Source: Skeletonema marinoi (lineage: Eukaryota > Bacillariophyta > Thalassiosirophyceae > Thalassiosirales > Thalassiosiraceae). Taken from it: DNA of 64,000 bases. Under the pieces are notes generated by a model. It saw nothing but the letters and a program-made list of their open reading frames with translations. It searched no databases and was not told the DNA's origin. The stretch is from assembly GCA_030544225.1 (NCBI GenBank), contig CM060491.1:2779001-2843000 (forward strand). The letters run 5' to 3'. Made by a program: the position numbers and the translations under genes. Each line of letters begins with the position of its first letter. The stretch's first letter is position 1. Shown one piece after another: positions 50,914 through 62,000 of the stretch.

Positions 50914-53900
50914 GTGCTCCGACAAATAATCATCCTGTCCAATTGGTTCACGATGTCATACACAGTAGAAAATATCAGAAACTTCGGCGACCACCACTCC
51001 TTCAATGGTAGTGCAGAGCGGACGTCAAATAAAGAGATCAATGAAATCAAAGCCGATATAAGAAATATCTTGCAAGCAGAACTCAATCGACGGAATGAGT
51101 TTGGGAAACAACTTGATGAAGTTGAAAGACGAAGACGGTATGAGTTTGGGATAAAATTTAATGAACTTGAAAGACGATTCGCACGGGTAGAACAGGGCAA
51201 TGCCATGGGCCCGCCTCCAATCAATCATTTCCATGCCCACTTCAATGACGCAGAACCCATTCATGATAACACAACGTTTGTGGATTATGTTTCGACCCCA
51301 GCCCATGCCTACAACAACAATTACATTGCAGCGCCACACATATCAGAGATAGATTACGACAATGATGACGAATATGATATGGCATATGAATATGACGCAA
51401 CACCCTATGACACTGAATATGGTTATGACGAGGAGTATGACTATGGCGCAGCACAATACGAAACTGAATATGGATATAATGAGGCGTATTATGACGAAGC
51501 CCAATATGAAACGGAATATGGATATAATGAGGAATACGACTATGGCACAGCACAATATGAACCTGAATATCGATATGATGAGACCCCTTTCTATCACAAC
51601 AACCAGTTTGCAGCGCTCATGTCAGACGTAGAATACGATGAGGAAGATGAATTTGCTCAATATGACGAAGACGATGACGATGTTACAGTGAAAATAAGCA
51701 ATGTATCAAATAAGAATGAGCCAATTAGCAATGCAGCAAGTAAAAATGAGCCACCCAACAACATTCGGCCGACAAGAGGATCGCTACCGACGAGAACTAA
51801 GGCATGGAAATCACTCATTGGGAAGCACAATCTCAGAGCATCTACGGATGCCATGTTTAATACCGCAAAAATCAAGATTGCAGTAGATCAAGCCGTTGCA
51901 GATGCAGGAGCTACGAGTCATTTCGTACTACCCGGAGCACCAGTAGACAATATTGAACCAACGAACAACCCCTTAGAAATATATCTCCCAGACGGTGAAA
52001 CCATCAAGTCAACACATACGTGCACGTTACGAGTCCCTTGGCTACCAGAAGAAGCGAGGAAAGCACATATTGTGCCGGGTCTTGCACACACATCATTAGT
52101 ATCAATCAAGATGTTATGTGATGCAGGCTGTAAAGTGACGTATGACAAGGACGAATGCAGAGTATATTATAATGGAAAAATAGTGTGGATGGGCCAGCGT
52201 GAACCATCGACAGGATTATGGGTTCTACCGCTCGGTCCCGTCAACAGTCCGTCTTCAGCAGAACAGACGACTCCTCCCACCGAACTCGCAGCAAATGCCT
52301 ACACAATTACTTCCAAGCAACATCTTATTCAATATCTTCATCAATGCTTGTTTTGTCCGCCCAAAAGTACTCTATTAAAAGCAATTGAAAACAACCAACT
52401 CACCACGTGGCCGGGATTGACAGCGGCGGCGGTAAAGAAGTATCTGCCAGATAAATGCCCAGCAACAGATAAGGGGCATATGAAGAGACAACCAAAAGGA
52501 GTACGAACCACGCAGCAGAAACTGAAGGAGAAACTGAACGACATCAAGGACAAGAGAGAGTATGAACAAGATATGCGGCCGACACGAGTAGAAGAGAAGA
52601 TGAATCATTTATTTTTCAAGTTAGGTTATTTGAATAAGAAAGACGGAACAATGTACGTAGATCCCACGGGTAAATTCCCACTCAGGAGTTTAGACGGATT
52701 TCAGGTAGTTTTCATCGTGTACGATTGGACAAGCAATAGCATCTTAGCGACGCCGATCAAGGACACAACGGATGAATCCATGGTCGAAGCATTTGAGAAG
52801 AATATCGAATATTTAGCAGAGCGAGGATTCAAACCGGTATATAACATCATCGACAACGTAGCATCAAAAGCAATCAAAGCGTATTTGACGAAGAAGAAGA
52901 TAGCATTCCAATTAGTTGAAAGTTACAACCATCGAGCAAATGCTAGTGAAAGAGCAATCCAAACTTGGAAAAATCATTTTGTCGCCGGCTTATGCATTGG
53001 CGATCGGAACTTTCCACTGCAATTATGGCCTCTCCTGATAGAACAAGCTACAGATACATTGAATATGATGAGGACATCACGGGTATATCCAAAATTATCG
53101 GCATATCATGTGTTGGAAGGAACACATGACTTTAATAAACATCCGCTCGCACCACCAGGAACGAGAGCCACAATATTCAACCCACCGGAAATCAGAACTT
53201 CATGGGGCCCACGGGCTATTGATGCATGGTATGTTGGTGCCGCGAAGGACCATTATCGATGTCTCAGGTTTTATGTACCCTCAACAGGAGGTACTCGAAT
53301 ATCAGGTCAATACAATCTGTACCCTCAACATTGCCAACTACCGCAGGAAAGCCCCATGGATGAAGCCAAGAAATTAGCTACTCGCCTCATAGCCCAAGTG
53401 CGAAAGCTCCGAAACAAAGGTACTAATACCTCGAGTCGACATGTAGATGCGTTGGAAAGGTTATCACGGATCTTTAAAGGAGAGACAGATTCATTACCTA
53501 CGGATACACCCTCTCTAGAACCTACGTCAGTCACACCAACAGCACCTACAACCATCCGGCAAACTCCGAGGGTGCATCTTCGTAAAACTCGTAGAAATAC
53601 ACCGGGACGTCTCCCTGTAATTCCCACAACAATTTCAGAGGGTGGAAGGCAGACAACAGAGGGTGAATCAGCAACTTCCGAGGGTGAAAGGCAGTCAACA
53701 GAGGGTGAACAGGCAACTTCAGAGGGTGAATACACATCATCTCAAGAGTGGTATAACACACCAAGGCAAACGACTCGAACCAAACCAACATCCCATAGAC
53801 GTTCAGAAAGAATACGACGCAAGGTAAAAGCAATCGCAACGGTGGCACAGCAAGAACCCATCATTCCCCAACAACAATCTCCGGATACAGTATCAGAACC

Positions 53901-55842
53901 AGTCATTTTCGAGGAACCAGCAACACCTTATGAACCACCACCGCGTACCAAGTCCCCACGTATCATCTCCCAAGAAGCGTTGTACTCTTTTATTGCAAAT
54001 GTAACCGATGATCGGCGAACGAGATATGCCCATTTCACTCCACAGCACTTGCAACTTCCCGCATGGGCTAAAGAACATGATTTGGCAGAATTTTGTGCCC
54101 CCGTGATCCATCCGACCACTGGCGCTATCATCACGAAATATCACAAACTAGCAAAAGATAAAGAACTTGGATATACGTGGCAGACTAGCTTTGGTAAAGA
54201 ATTTGGTAGTTTGGCCCAAGGAGATAAGAGAACCGGAACCAAAGGAAACTCGACTTTAGTAGTCATGGATAGGAAGGATATCCCTAATATACCGTCCGAT
54301 CGGACAGTGACATATGGACGTTTGGTCGTAGATTACCGCCCGCAGAAGGATGATCCGAATCGAGTACGACTAACAGCAGGAGGAAACTTGATAGATTATC
54401 CAGGAGAGCTCTATACGAAGACAGCTGACCTCACAACAACCAAACTTCTATGGAACAGCGTCCTTAGTACACCTGGGGCCCGCTACATGTGCCTTGATAT
54501 CAAGAATTTTTACCTATGCGCACCACTGGATCGATACGAATACATGAAAATGCCATTAGATACCTTCCCGGCGCACATTGTTGAGCAATACGACCTGAAG
54601 AATAAAACCAAAAATGGCTTTGTATACTTGGAAATCAGACGGTCTATCTATGGATTACCCCAAAGTGGCAAGTTAGCCAACGAATACTTGAAGCAGAAGT
54701 TAGGACCAGCAGGATTCTTTGAATGCCCTCATACGCCGGGCCTCTGGAAACACGTTACTCGACCCATCCAATTCACGTTGGTAGTCGATGATTTTGGTGT
54801 CAAATATACTGGCAAAGAGAATGCAGATTATCTGATTAAATCATTACAAAAAGACTTTACAGTGAGTGAAGATTGGGACGGTGCATTATACTGCGGGGTT
54901 ACATTGGATTGGAACTACGCCGAAGGTTATGTAGATTGTTCTATGCCAGGATACGTCAAGAAAACGTTACACAAATATGATCATCCACATCCAACGAAAC
55001 CACAACACTCCCCATTTCCAATCCCACCGAGGAAGTTCGGCAAGGCAGCACAAGAACCAGATCCAGTCGATATATCTCCAGCAGCAACAGCAGCAGAGAA
55101 GAAAGTTATTCAGCAAAAAGTAGGCAGCATCCTATACTACGGAAGAGCGGTCGATATGACAACATTAACCGCCCTCAATGACATCGGAAGCCAACAAGCC
55201 AACCCTACGCAGAATACTACAAGACTGGCCAATCACTTGTTAGACTATCTTGCCACGCATCCAGATGCGACAGTAAGATATTACGCGTCAGATATGATAC
55301 TCAATATTCACTCCGATGCATCTTATTTATCGGTCTCGAAGGGCCGTAGCAGAGGATCAGGATACTTCTTTCTAGGTTCCATTCCGAAGGACGACGAACC
55401 CATCAAACTCAACGGAGCCTTCCACAATTTATGCACCATCCTTCCATTTGTCGCAGCAAGTGCTGCCGAAGCAGAACTCGGAGCTTTGTTCCTCAATATG
55501 AAAGAAGCACGAATTTTCCGACTCACATTAGAAGAACTAGGACATCCCCAACCACCAACACCTATACATTGTGATAACAAAACAACAACAGGAATTGTAA
55601 ACGGTACAGTGAAACGGCATAGAGCACGATCGATGGAAATGAGATACTTTTATGCATGCGACCAAGTCGACAATGGACATTTCAAAGTTTTATGGTACCC
55701 AGGACTAGAGAATTTAGGAGATTATCTGAGCAAACATCATGATGCAAAGCACCATCAACGCGTCCGAGCGATTTACCTTCATTGCAACAACTCTCCAAGA
55801 CTTTTACCTCGAGCAAAGGCTCCACGTGATCTGCGAGGGTGA
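50914..55842 (+). CDS. Copia polyprotein
   Basis: One frame of 1642 codons, ending at the base before the 3' LTR. The first 300 residues are the gag position; they hold a Tyr/Glu/Asp-rich tandem repeat (about 150-225; units such as TEYGYNEEYDYG). A protease-like motif is ADAGATSHF (about 330). The integrase core lies at about 590-730 (SLDGFQVVFIVYDWTSN, IIDNVASKAIKAYL). A Ser/Thr/Glu-rich spacer follows (about 860-1010). Reverse transcriptase is at about 1130-1300 (YMCLDIKNFYLCAPL, SIYGLPQSGKLA, LVVDDFGVKYTG) and RNase H at about 1465-1600 (LNIHSDASYL, CDNKTTTGIVNG). The element is treated here as a fossil; it looks whole. Confidence 0.9.
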   Translation: MLRQIIILSNWFTMSYTVENIRNFGDHHSFNGSAERTSNKEINEIKADIRNILQAELNRRNEFGKQLDEVERRRRYEFGIKFNELERRFARVEQGNAMGPPPINHFHAHFNDAEPIHDNTTFVDYVSTPAHAYNNNYIAAPHISEIDYDNDDEYDMAYEYDATPYDTEYGYDEEYDYGAAQYETEYGYNEAYYDEAQYETEYGYNEEYDYGTAQYEPEYRYDETPFYHNNQFAALMSDVEYDEEDEFAQYDEDDDDVTVKISNVSNKNEPISNAASKNEPPNNIRPTRGSLPTRTKAWKSLIGKHNLRASTDAMFNTAKIKIAVDQAVADAGATSHFVLPGAPVDNIEPTNNPLEIYLPDGETIKSTHTCTLRVPWLPEEARKAHIVPGLAHTSLVSIKMLCDAGCKVTYDKDECRVYYNGKIVWMGQREPSTGLWVLPLGPVNSPSSAEQTTPPTELAANAYTITSKQHLIQYLHQCLFCPPKSTLLKAIENNQLTTWPGLTAAAVKKYLPDKCPATDKGHMKRQPKGVRTTQQKLKEKLNDIKDKREYEQDMRPTRVEEKMNHLFFKLGYLNKKDGTMYVDPTGKFPLRSLDGFQVVFIVYDWTSNSILATPIKDTTDESMVEAFEKNIEYLAERGFKPVYNIIDNVASKAIKAYLTKKKIAFQLVESYNHRANASERAIQTWKNHFVAGLCIGDRNFPLQLWPLLIEQATDTLNMMRTSRVYPKLSAYHVLEGTHDFNKHPLAPPGTRATIFNPPEIRTSWGPRAIDAWYVGAAKDHYRCLRFYVPSTGGTRISGQYNLYPQHCQLPQESPMDEAKKLATRLIAQVRKLRNKGTNTSSRHVDALERLSRIFKGETDSLPTDTPSLEPTSVTPTAPTTIRQTPRVHLRKTRRNTPGRLPVIPTTISEGGRQTTEGESATSEGERQSTEGEQATSEGEYTSSQEWYNTPRQTTRTKPTSHRRSERIRRKVKAIATVAQQEPIIPQQQSPDTVSEPVIFEEPATPYEPPPRTKSPRIISQEALYSFIANVTDDRRTRYAHFTPQHLQLPAWAKEHDLAEFCAPVIHPTTGAIITKYHKLAKDKELGYTWQTSFGKEFGSLAQGDKRTGTKGNSTLVVMDRKDIPNIPSDRTVTYGRLVVDYRPQKDDPNRVRLTAGGNLIDYPGELYTKTADLTTTKLLWNSVLSTPGARYMCLDIKNFYLCAPLDRYEYMKMPLDTFPAHIVEQYDLKNKTKNGFVYLEIRRSIYGLPQSGKLANEYLKQKLGPAGFFECPHTPGLWKHVTRPIQFTLVVDDFGVKYTGKENADYLIKSLQKDFTVSEDWDGALYCGVTLDWNYAEGYVDCSMPGYVKKTLHKYDHPHPTKPQHSPFPIPPRKFGKAAQEPDPVDISPAATAAEKKVIQQKVGSILYYGRAVDMTTLTALNDIGSQQANPTQNTTRLANHLLDYLATHPDATVRYYASDMILNIHSDASYLSVSKGRSRGSGYFFLGSIPKDDEPIKLNGAFHNLCTILPFVAASAAEAELGALFLNMKEARIFRLTLEELGHPQPPTPIHCDNKTTTGIVNGTVKRHRARSMEMRYFYACDQVDNGHFKVLWYPGLENLGDYLSKHHDAKHHQRVRAIYLHCNNSPRLLPRAKAPRDLRG

Positions 55843-56056
55843 GTTGAAAATAGTGCTGGGGGATACGTGCGGGGACGCCCCCTGCCCTCTTTTCCGTCTG
55901 CGACAGCCAGACCACATGAAGCTCGTGCGAACGAGAATCACGATCCAACCTCTCACGATGACAATGGCCGAGCCCAAGCATCGCATTTGTTGTATCGTAA
56001 ACTCTACGCACGACATTAGTAGTAGTAGTAAGCTAGTGATGCTTTCATCTCAATAG
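55843..56056 (+). repeat. 3' LTR of the Copia element
   Basis: 214-bp repeat, one difference from the 5' LTR. It follows the end of the polyprotein frame directly. Confidence 0.92.
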
Positions 56057-59000
56057 TATCTCACGCTGTGAATATGGCAATCAACAGCTTCTAGTGACCC
56101 ATTGCAGTTGGCCATGATAGTATAGAAGCATCTTTTTCACGGCTCAAGCATTTGTTCGTCGTATCGGCGTCGCTACAACGTCGTAGGTGACCTGATGAGG
56201 CCCAATTTGGGACGGCTGCCAGTGCTACTCTATTACCATATCGTATCTCACGCTGTGAATATGGCAATCAACAGCTTCTAGTGACCCATAACAGTTGGCC
56301 ATGATAGTATAGAAGCATCTTTTGCACGGCTCAAGCATTTGTTCGTCGTATCGGCGTCGCTACAACGTCGTAGGTGACCTGATGAGGCCCAATTTGGGAC
56401 GGCTGCCAGTGCTACTCTATTACCATATCGTATCTCACGCTGTGAATATGGCAATCAACAGCTTCTAGTGACCCATTGCAGTTGGCCATGATAGTATAGA
56501 AGCATCTTTTGCACGGCTCAAGCATTTGTTCGTCGTATCGGCGTCGCTACAACGTCGTAGGTGACCTGATGAGGCCCAATTTGGGACGGCTGCCAGCTGC
56601 CAGTGCTACTCTATTACCATATCGTATCTCACGCTGTGAATATGGCAATCAACAGCTTCTAGTGACCCATTGCAGTTGGCCATGATAGTATAGAAGCATC
56701 TTTTTCACGGCTCAAGCATTTGTTCGTCGTATCGGCGTCGCTACAACGTCGTAGGTGACCTGATGAGGCCCAATTTGGGACGGCTGCCAGTGCTACTCTA
56801 TTACCATATCGTATCTCACGCTGTGAATATGGCAATCAACAGCTTCTAGTGACCCATTGCAGTTGGCCATGATAGTATAGAAGCATCTTTTGCACGGCTC
56901 AAGCATTTGTTCGTCGTATCGGCGTCGCTACAACGTCGTAGGTGACCTGATGAGGCCCAATTTGGGACGGCTGCCAGTGCTACTCTATTACCATATCGTA
57001 TCTCACGCTGTGAATATGGCAATCAACAGCTTCTAGTGACCCATTGCAGTTGGCCATGATAGTATAGAAGCATCTTTTGCACGGCTCAAGCATTTGTTCG
57101 TCGTATCGGCGTCGCTACAACGTCGTAGGTGACCTGATGAGGCCCAATTTGGGACGGCTGCCAGTGCTACTCTATTACCATATCGTATCTCACGCTGTGA
57201 ATATGGCAATCAACAGCTTCTAGTGACCCATTGCAGTTGGCCATGATAGTATAGAAGCATCTTTTGCACGGCTCAAGCATTTGTTCGTCGTATCGGCGTC
57301 GCTACAACGTCGTAGGTGACCTGATGAGGCCCAATTTGGGACGGCTGCCAGTGCTACTCTATTACCATATCGTATCTCACGCTGTGAATATGGCAATCAA
57401 CAGCTTCTAGTGACCCATTGCAGTTGGCCATGATAGTATAGAAGCATCTTTTTCACGGCTCAAGCATTTGTTCGTCGTATCGGCGTCGCTACAACGTCGT
57501 AGGTGACCTGATGAGGCCCAATTTGGGACGGCTGCCAGTGCTACTCTATTACCATATCGTATCTCACGCTGTGAATATGGCAATCAACAGCTTCTAGTGA
57601 CCCATTGCAGTTGGCCATGATAGTATAGAAGCATCTTTTTCACGGCTCAAGCATTTGTTCGTCGTATCGGCGTCGCTACAACGTCGTAGGTGACCTGATG
57701 AGGCCCAATTTGGGACGGCTGCCAGTGCTACTCTATTACCATATCGTATCTCACGCTGTGAATATGGCAATCAACAGCTTCTAGCGACCCATAACAGTTG
57801 GCCATGATAGTATAGAAGCATCTTTTGCACGGCTCAAGCATTTGTTCGTCGTATCGGCGTCGCTACAACGTCGTAGGTGACCTGATGAGGCCCAATTTGG
57901 GACGGCTGCCAGTGCTACTCTATTACCATATCGTATCTCACGCTGTGAATATGGCAATCAACAGCTTCTACTGTCCCATTGCAGTTGGCCATGATAGTAT
58001 AGAAGCATCTTTTTCACGGCTCAAGCATTTGTTCGTCGTATCGGCGTCGCTACAACGTCGTAGGTGACCTGATGAGGCCCAATTTGGGACGGCTGCCAGT
58101 GCTACTCTATTACCATATCGTATCTCACGCTGTGAATATGGCAATCAACAGCTTCTACTGTCCCATTGCAGTTGGCCATGATAGTATAGAAGCATCTTTT
58201 TCACGGCTCAAGCATTTGTTCGTCGTATCGGCGTCGCTACAACGTCGTAGGTGACCTGATGAGGCCCAATTTGGGACGGCTGCCAGTGCTACTCTATTAC
58301 CATATCGTATCTCACGCTGTGAATATGGCAATCAACAGCTTCTAGTGACCCATTGCAGTTGGCCATGATAGTATAGAAGCATCTTTTGCACGGCTCAAGC
58401 ATTTGTTCGTCGTATCGACGTCGCTACAACGTCGTAGGTGACCTGATGAGGCCCAATTTGGGACGGCTGCCAGTGCTACTCTATTACCATATCGTATCTC
58501 ACGCTGTGAATATGGCAATCAACAGCTTCTAGTGACCCATTGCAGTTGGCCATGATAGTATAGAAGCATCTTTTTCACGGCTCAAGCATTTGTTCGTCGT
58601 ATCGGCGTCGCTACAACGTCGTAGGTGACCTGATGAGGCCCAATTTGGGACGGCTGCCAGTGCTACTCTATTACCATATCGTATCTCACGCTGTGAATAT
58701 GGCAATCAACAGCTTCTAGTGACCCATTGCAGTTGGCCATGATAGTATAGAAGCATCTTTTTCACGGCTCAAGCATTTGTTCGTCGTATCGGCGTCGCTA
58801 CAACGTCGTAGGTGACCTGATGAGGCCCAATTTGGGACGGCTGCCAGTGCTACTCTATTACCATATCGTATCTCACGCTGTGAATATGGCAATCAACAGC
58901 TTCTAGTGACCCATAACAGTTGGCCATGATAGTATAGAAGCATCTTTTGCACGGCTCAAGCATTTGTTCGTCGTATCGACGTCGCTACAACGTCGTAGGT

Positions 59001-62000
59001 GACCTGATGAGGCCCAATTTGGGACGGCTGCCAGTGCTACTCTATTACCATATCGTATCTCACGCTGTGAATATGGCAATCAACAGCTTCTACTGTCCCA
59101 TTGCAGTTGGCCATGATAGTATAGAAGCATCTTTTGCACGGCTCAAGCATTTGTTCGTCGTATCGGCGTCGCTACAACGTCGTAGGTGACCTGATGAGGC
59201 CCAATTTGGGACGGCTGCCAGTGCTACTCTATTACCATATCGTATCTCACGCTGTGAATATGGCAATCAACAGCTTCTAGTGACCCATTGCAGTTGGCCA
59301 TGATAGTATAGAAGCATCTTTTTCACGGCTCAAGCATTTGTTCGTCGTATCGGCGTCGCTACAACGTCGTAGGTGACCTGATGAGGCCCAATTTGGGACG
59401 GCTGCCAGTGCTACTCTATTACCATATCGTATCTCACGCTGTGAATATGGCAATCAACAGCTTCTAGTGACCCATAACAGTTGGCCATGATAGTATAGAA
59501 GCATCTTTTGCACGGCTCAAGCATTTGTTCGTCGTATCGGCGTCGCTACAACGTCGTAGGTGACCTGATGAGGCCCAATTTGGGACGGCTGCCAGTGCTA
59601 CTCTATTACCATATCGTATCTCACGCTGTGAATATGGCAATCAACAGCTTCTAGTGACCCATTGAAGTTGGCCATGATAGTATAGAAGCATCTTTTGCAC
59701 GGCTCAAGCATTTGTTCGTCGTATCGACGTCGCTACAACGTCGTAGGTGACCTGATGAGGCCCAATTTGGGACGGCTGCCAGTGCTACTCTATTACCATA
59801 TCGTATCTCACGCTGTGAATATGGCAATCAACAGCTTCTAGTGACCCATTGCAGTTGGCCATGATAGTATAGAAGCATCTTTTGCACGGCTCAAGCATTT
59901 GTTCGTCGTATCGGCGTCGCTACAACGTCGTAGGTGACCTGATGAGGCCCAATTTGGGACGGCTGCCAGCTGCCAGTGCTACTCTATTACCATATCGTAT
60001 CTCACGCTGTGAATATGGCAATCGACAGCTTCTAGTGACCCATTGCAGTTGGCCATGATAGTATAGAAGCATCTTTTTCACGGCTCAAGCATTTGTTCGT
60101 CGTATCGGCGTCGCTACAACGTCGTAGGTGACCTGATGAGGCCCAATTTGGGACGGCTGCCAGTGCTACTCTATTACCATATCGTATCTCACGCTGTGAA
60201 TATGGCAATCAACAGCTTCTAGTGACCCATTGCAGTTGGCCATGATAGTATAGAAGCATCTTTTTCACGGCTCAAGCATTTGTTCGTCGTATCGGCGTCG
60301 CTACAACGTCGTAGGTGACCTGATGAGGCCCAATTTGGGACGGCTGCCAGTGCTACTCTATTACCATATCGTATCTCACGCTGTGAATATGGCAATCGAC
60401 AGCTTCTAGTGACCCATTGCAGTTGGCCATGATAGTATAGAAGCATCTTTTTCACGGCTCAAGCATTTGTTCGTCGTATCGGCGTCGCTACAACGTCGTA
60501 GGTGACCTGATGAGGCCCAATTTGGGACGGCTGCCAGTGCTACTCTATTACCATATCGTATCTCACGCTGTGAATATGGCAATCAACAGCTTCTAGTGAC
60601 CCATTGAAGTTGGCCATGATAGTATAGAAGCATCTTTTGCACGGCTCAAGCATTTGTTCGTCGTATCGACGTCGCTACAACGTCGTAGGTGACCTGATGA
60701 GGCCCAATTTGGGACGGCTGCCAGTGCTACTCTATTACCATATCGTATCTCACGCTGTGAATATGGCAATCAACAGCTTCTAGTGACCCATTGCAGTTGG
60801 CCATGATAGTATAGAAGCATCTTTTGCACGGCTCAAGCATTTGTTCGTCGTATCGGCGTCGCTACAACGTCGTAGGTGACCTGATGAGGCCCAATTTGGG
60901 ACGGCTGCCAGCTGCCAGTGCTACTCTATTACCATATCGTATCTCACGCTGTGAATATGGCAATCGACAGCTTCTAGTGACCCATTGCAGTTGGCCATGA
61001 TAGTATAGAAGCATCTTTTTCACGGCTCAAGCATTTGTTCGTCGTATCGGCGTCGCTACAACGTCGTAGGTGACCTGATGAGGCCCAATTTGGGACGGCT
61101 GCCAGTGCTACTCTATTACCATATCGTATCTCACGCTGTGAATATGGCAATCAACAGCTTCTAGTGACCCATTGCAGTTGGCCATGATAGTATAGAAGCA
61201 TCTTTTTCACGGCTCAAGCATTTGTTCGTCGTATCGGCGTCGCTACAACGTCGTAGGTGACCTGATGAGGCCCAATTTGGGACGGCTGCCAGTGCTACTC
61301 TATTACCATATCGTATCTCACGCTGTGAATATGGCAATCGACAGCTTCTAGTGACCCATTGCAGTTGGCCATGATAGTATAGAAGCATCTTTTTCACGGC
61401 TCAAGCATTTGTTCGTCGTATCGGCGTCGCTACAACGTCGTAGGTGACCTGATGAGGCCCAATTTGGGACGGCTGCCAGTGCTACTCTATTACCATATCG
61501 TATCTCACGCTGTGAATATGGCAATCAACAGCTTCTAGTGACCCATTGCAGTTGGCCATGATAGTATAGAAGCATCTTTTTCACGGCTCAAGCATTTGTT
61601 CGTCGTATCGGCGTCGCTACAACGTCGTAGGTGACCTGATGAGGCCCAATTTGGGACGGCTGCCAGTGCTACTCTATTACCATATCGTATCTCACGCTGT
61701 GAATATGGCAATCAACAGCTTCTAGTGACCCATTGCAGTTGGCCATGATAGTATAGAAGCATCTTTTGCACGGCTCAAGCATTTGTTCGTCGTATCGGCG
61801 TCGCTACAACGTCGTAGGTGACCTGATGAGGCCCAATTTGGGACGGCTGCCAGCTGCCAGTGCTACTCTATTACCATATCGTATCTCACGCTGTGAATAT
61901 GGCAATCGACAGCTTCTAGTGACCCATTGCAGTTGGCCATGATAGTATAGAAGCATCTTTTTCACGGCTCAAGCATTTGTTCGTCGTATCGGCGTCGCTA

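Larger units (their letters stand above)
50575..56056 (+). mobile_element. Copia LTR retrotransposon (diatom type), 5.48 kb, looks whole
   Basis: Two 214-bp LTRs (50575-50788 and 55843-56056) that differ by one base in my reading, so the insertion is recent. The target duplication is tatct (50570-50574 and 56057-56061). The domain order is protease, integrase, reverse transcriptase, RNase H, which defines Copia/Ty1 rather than Gypsy. The single long frame covers almost the entire interior. It resembles the CoDi elements known from diatoms; the exact lineage needs a tree. It lies inside the satellite. Confidence 0.93.

Noticed and set aside
56189-56225. Hammerhead-ribozyme-like core (ctgatga followed by a hairpin) in each satellite monomer
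   Set aside because: CUGAUGA and a stem II-like hairpin are present, but the required GAAA after the stem and a matching stem III and cleavage site are not seen.
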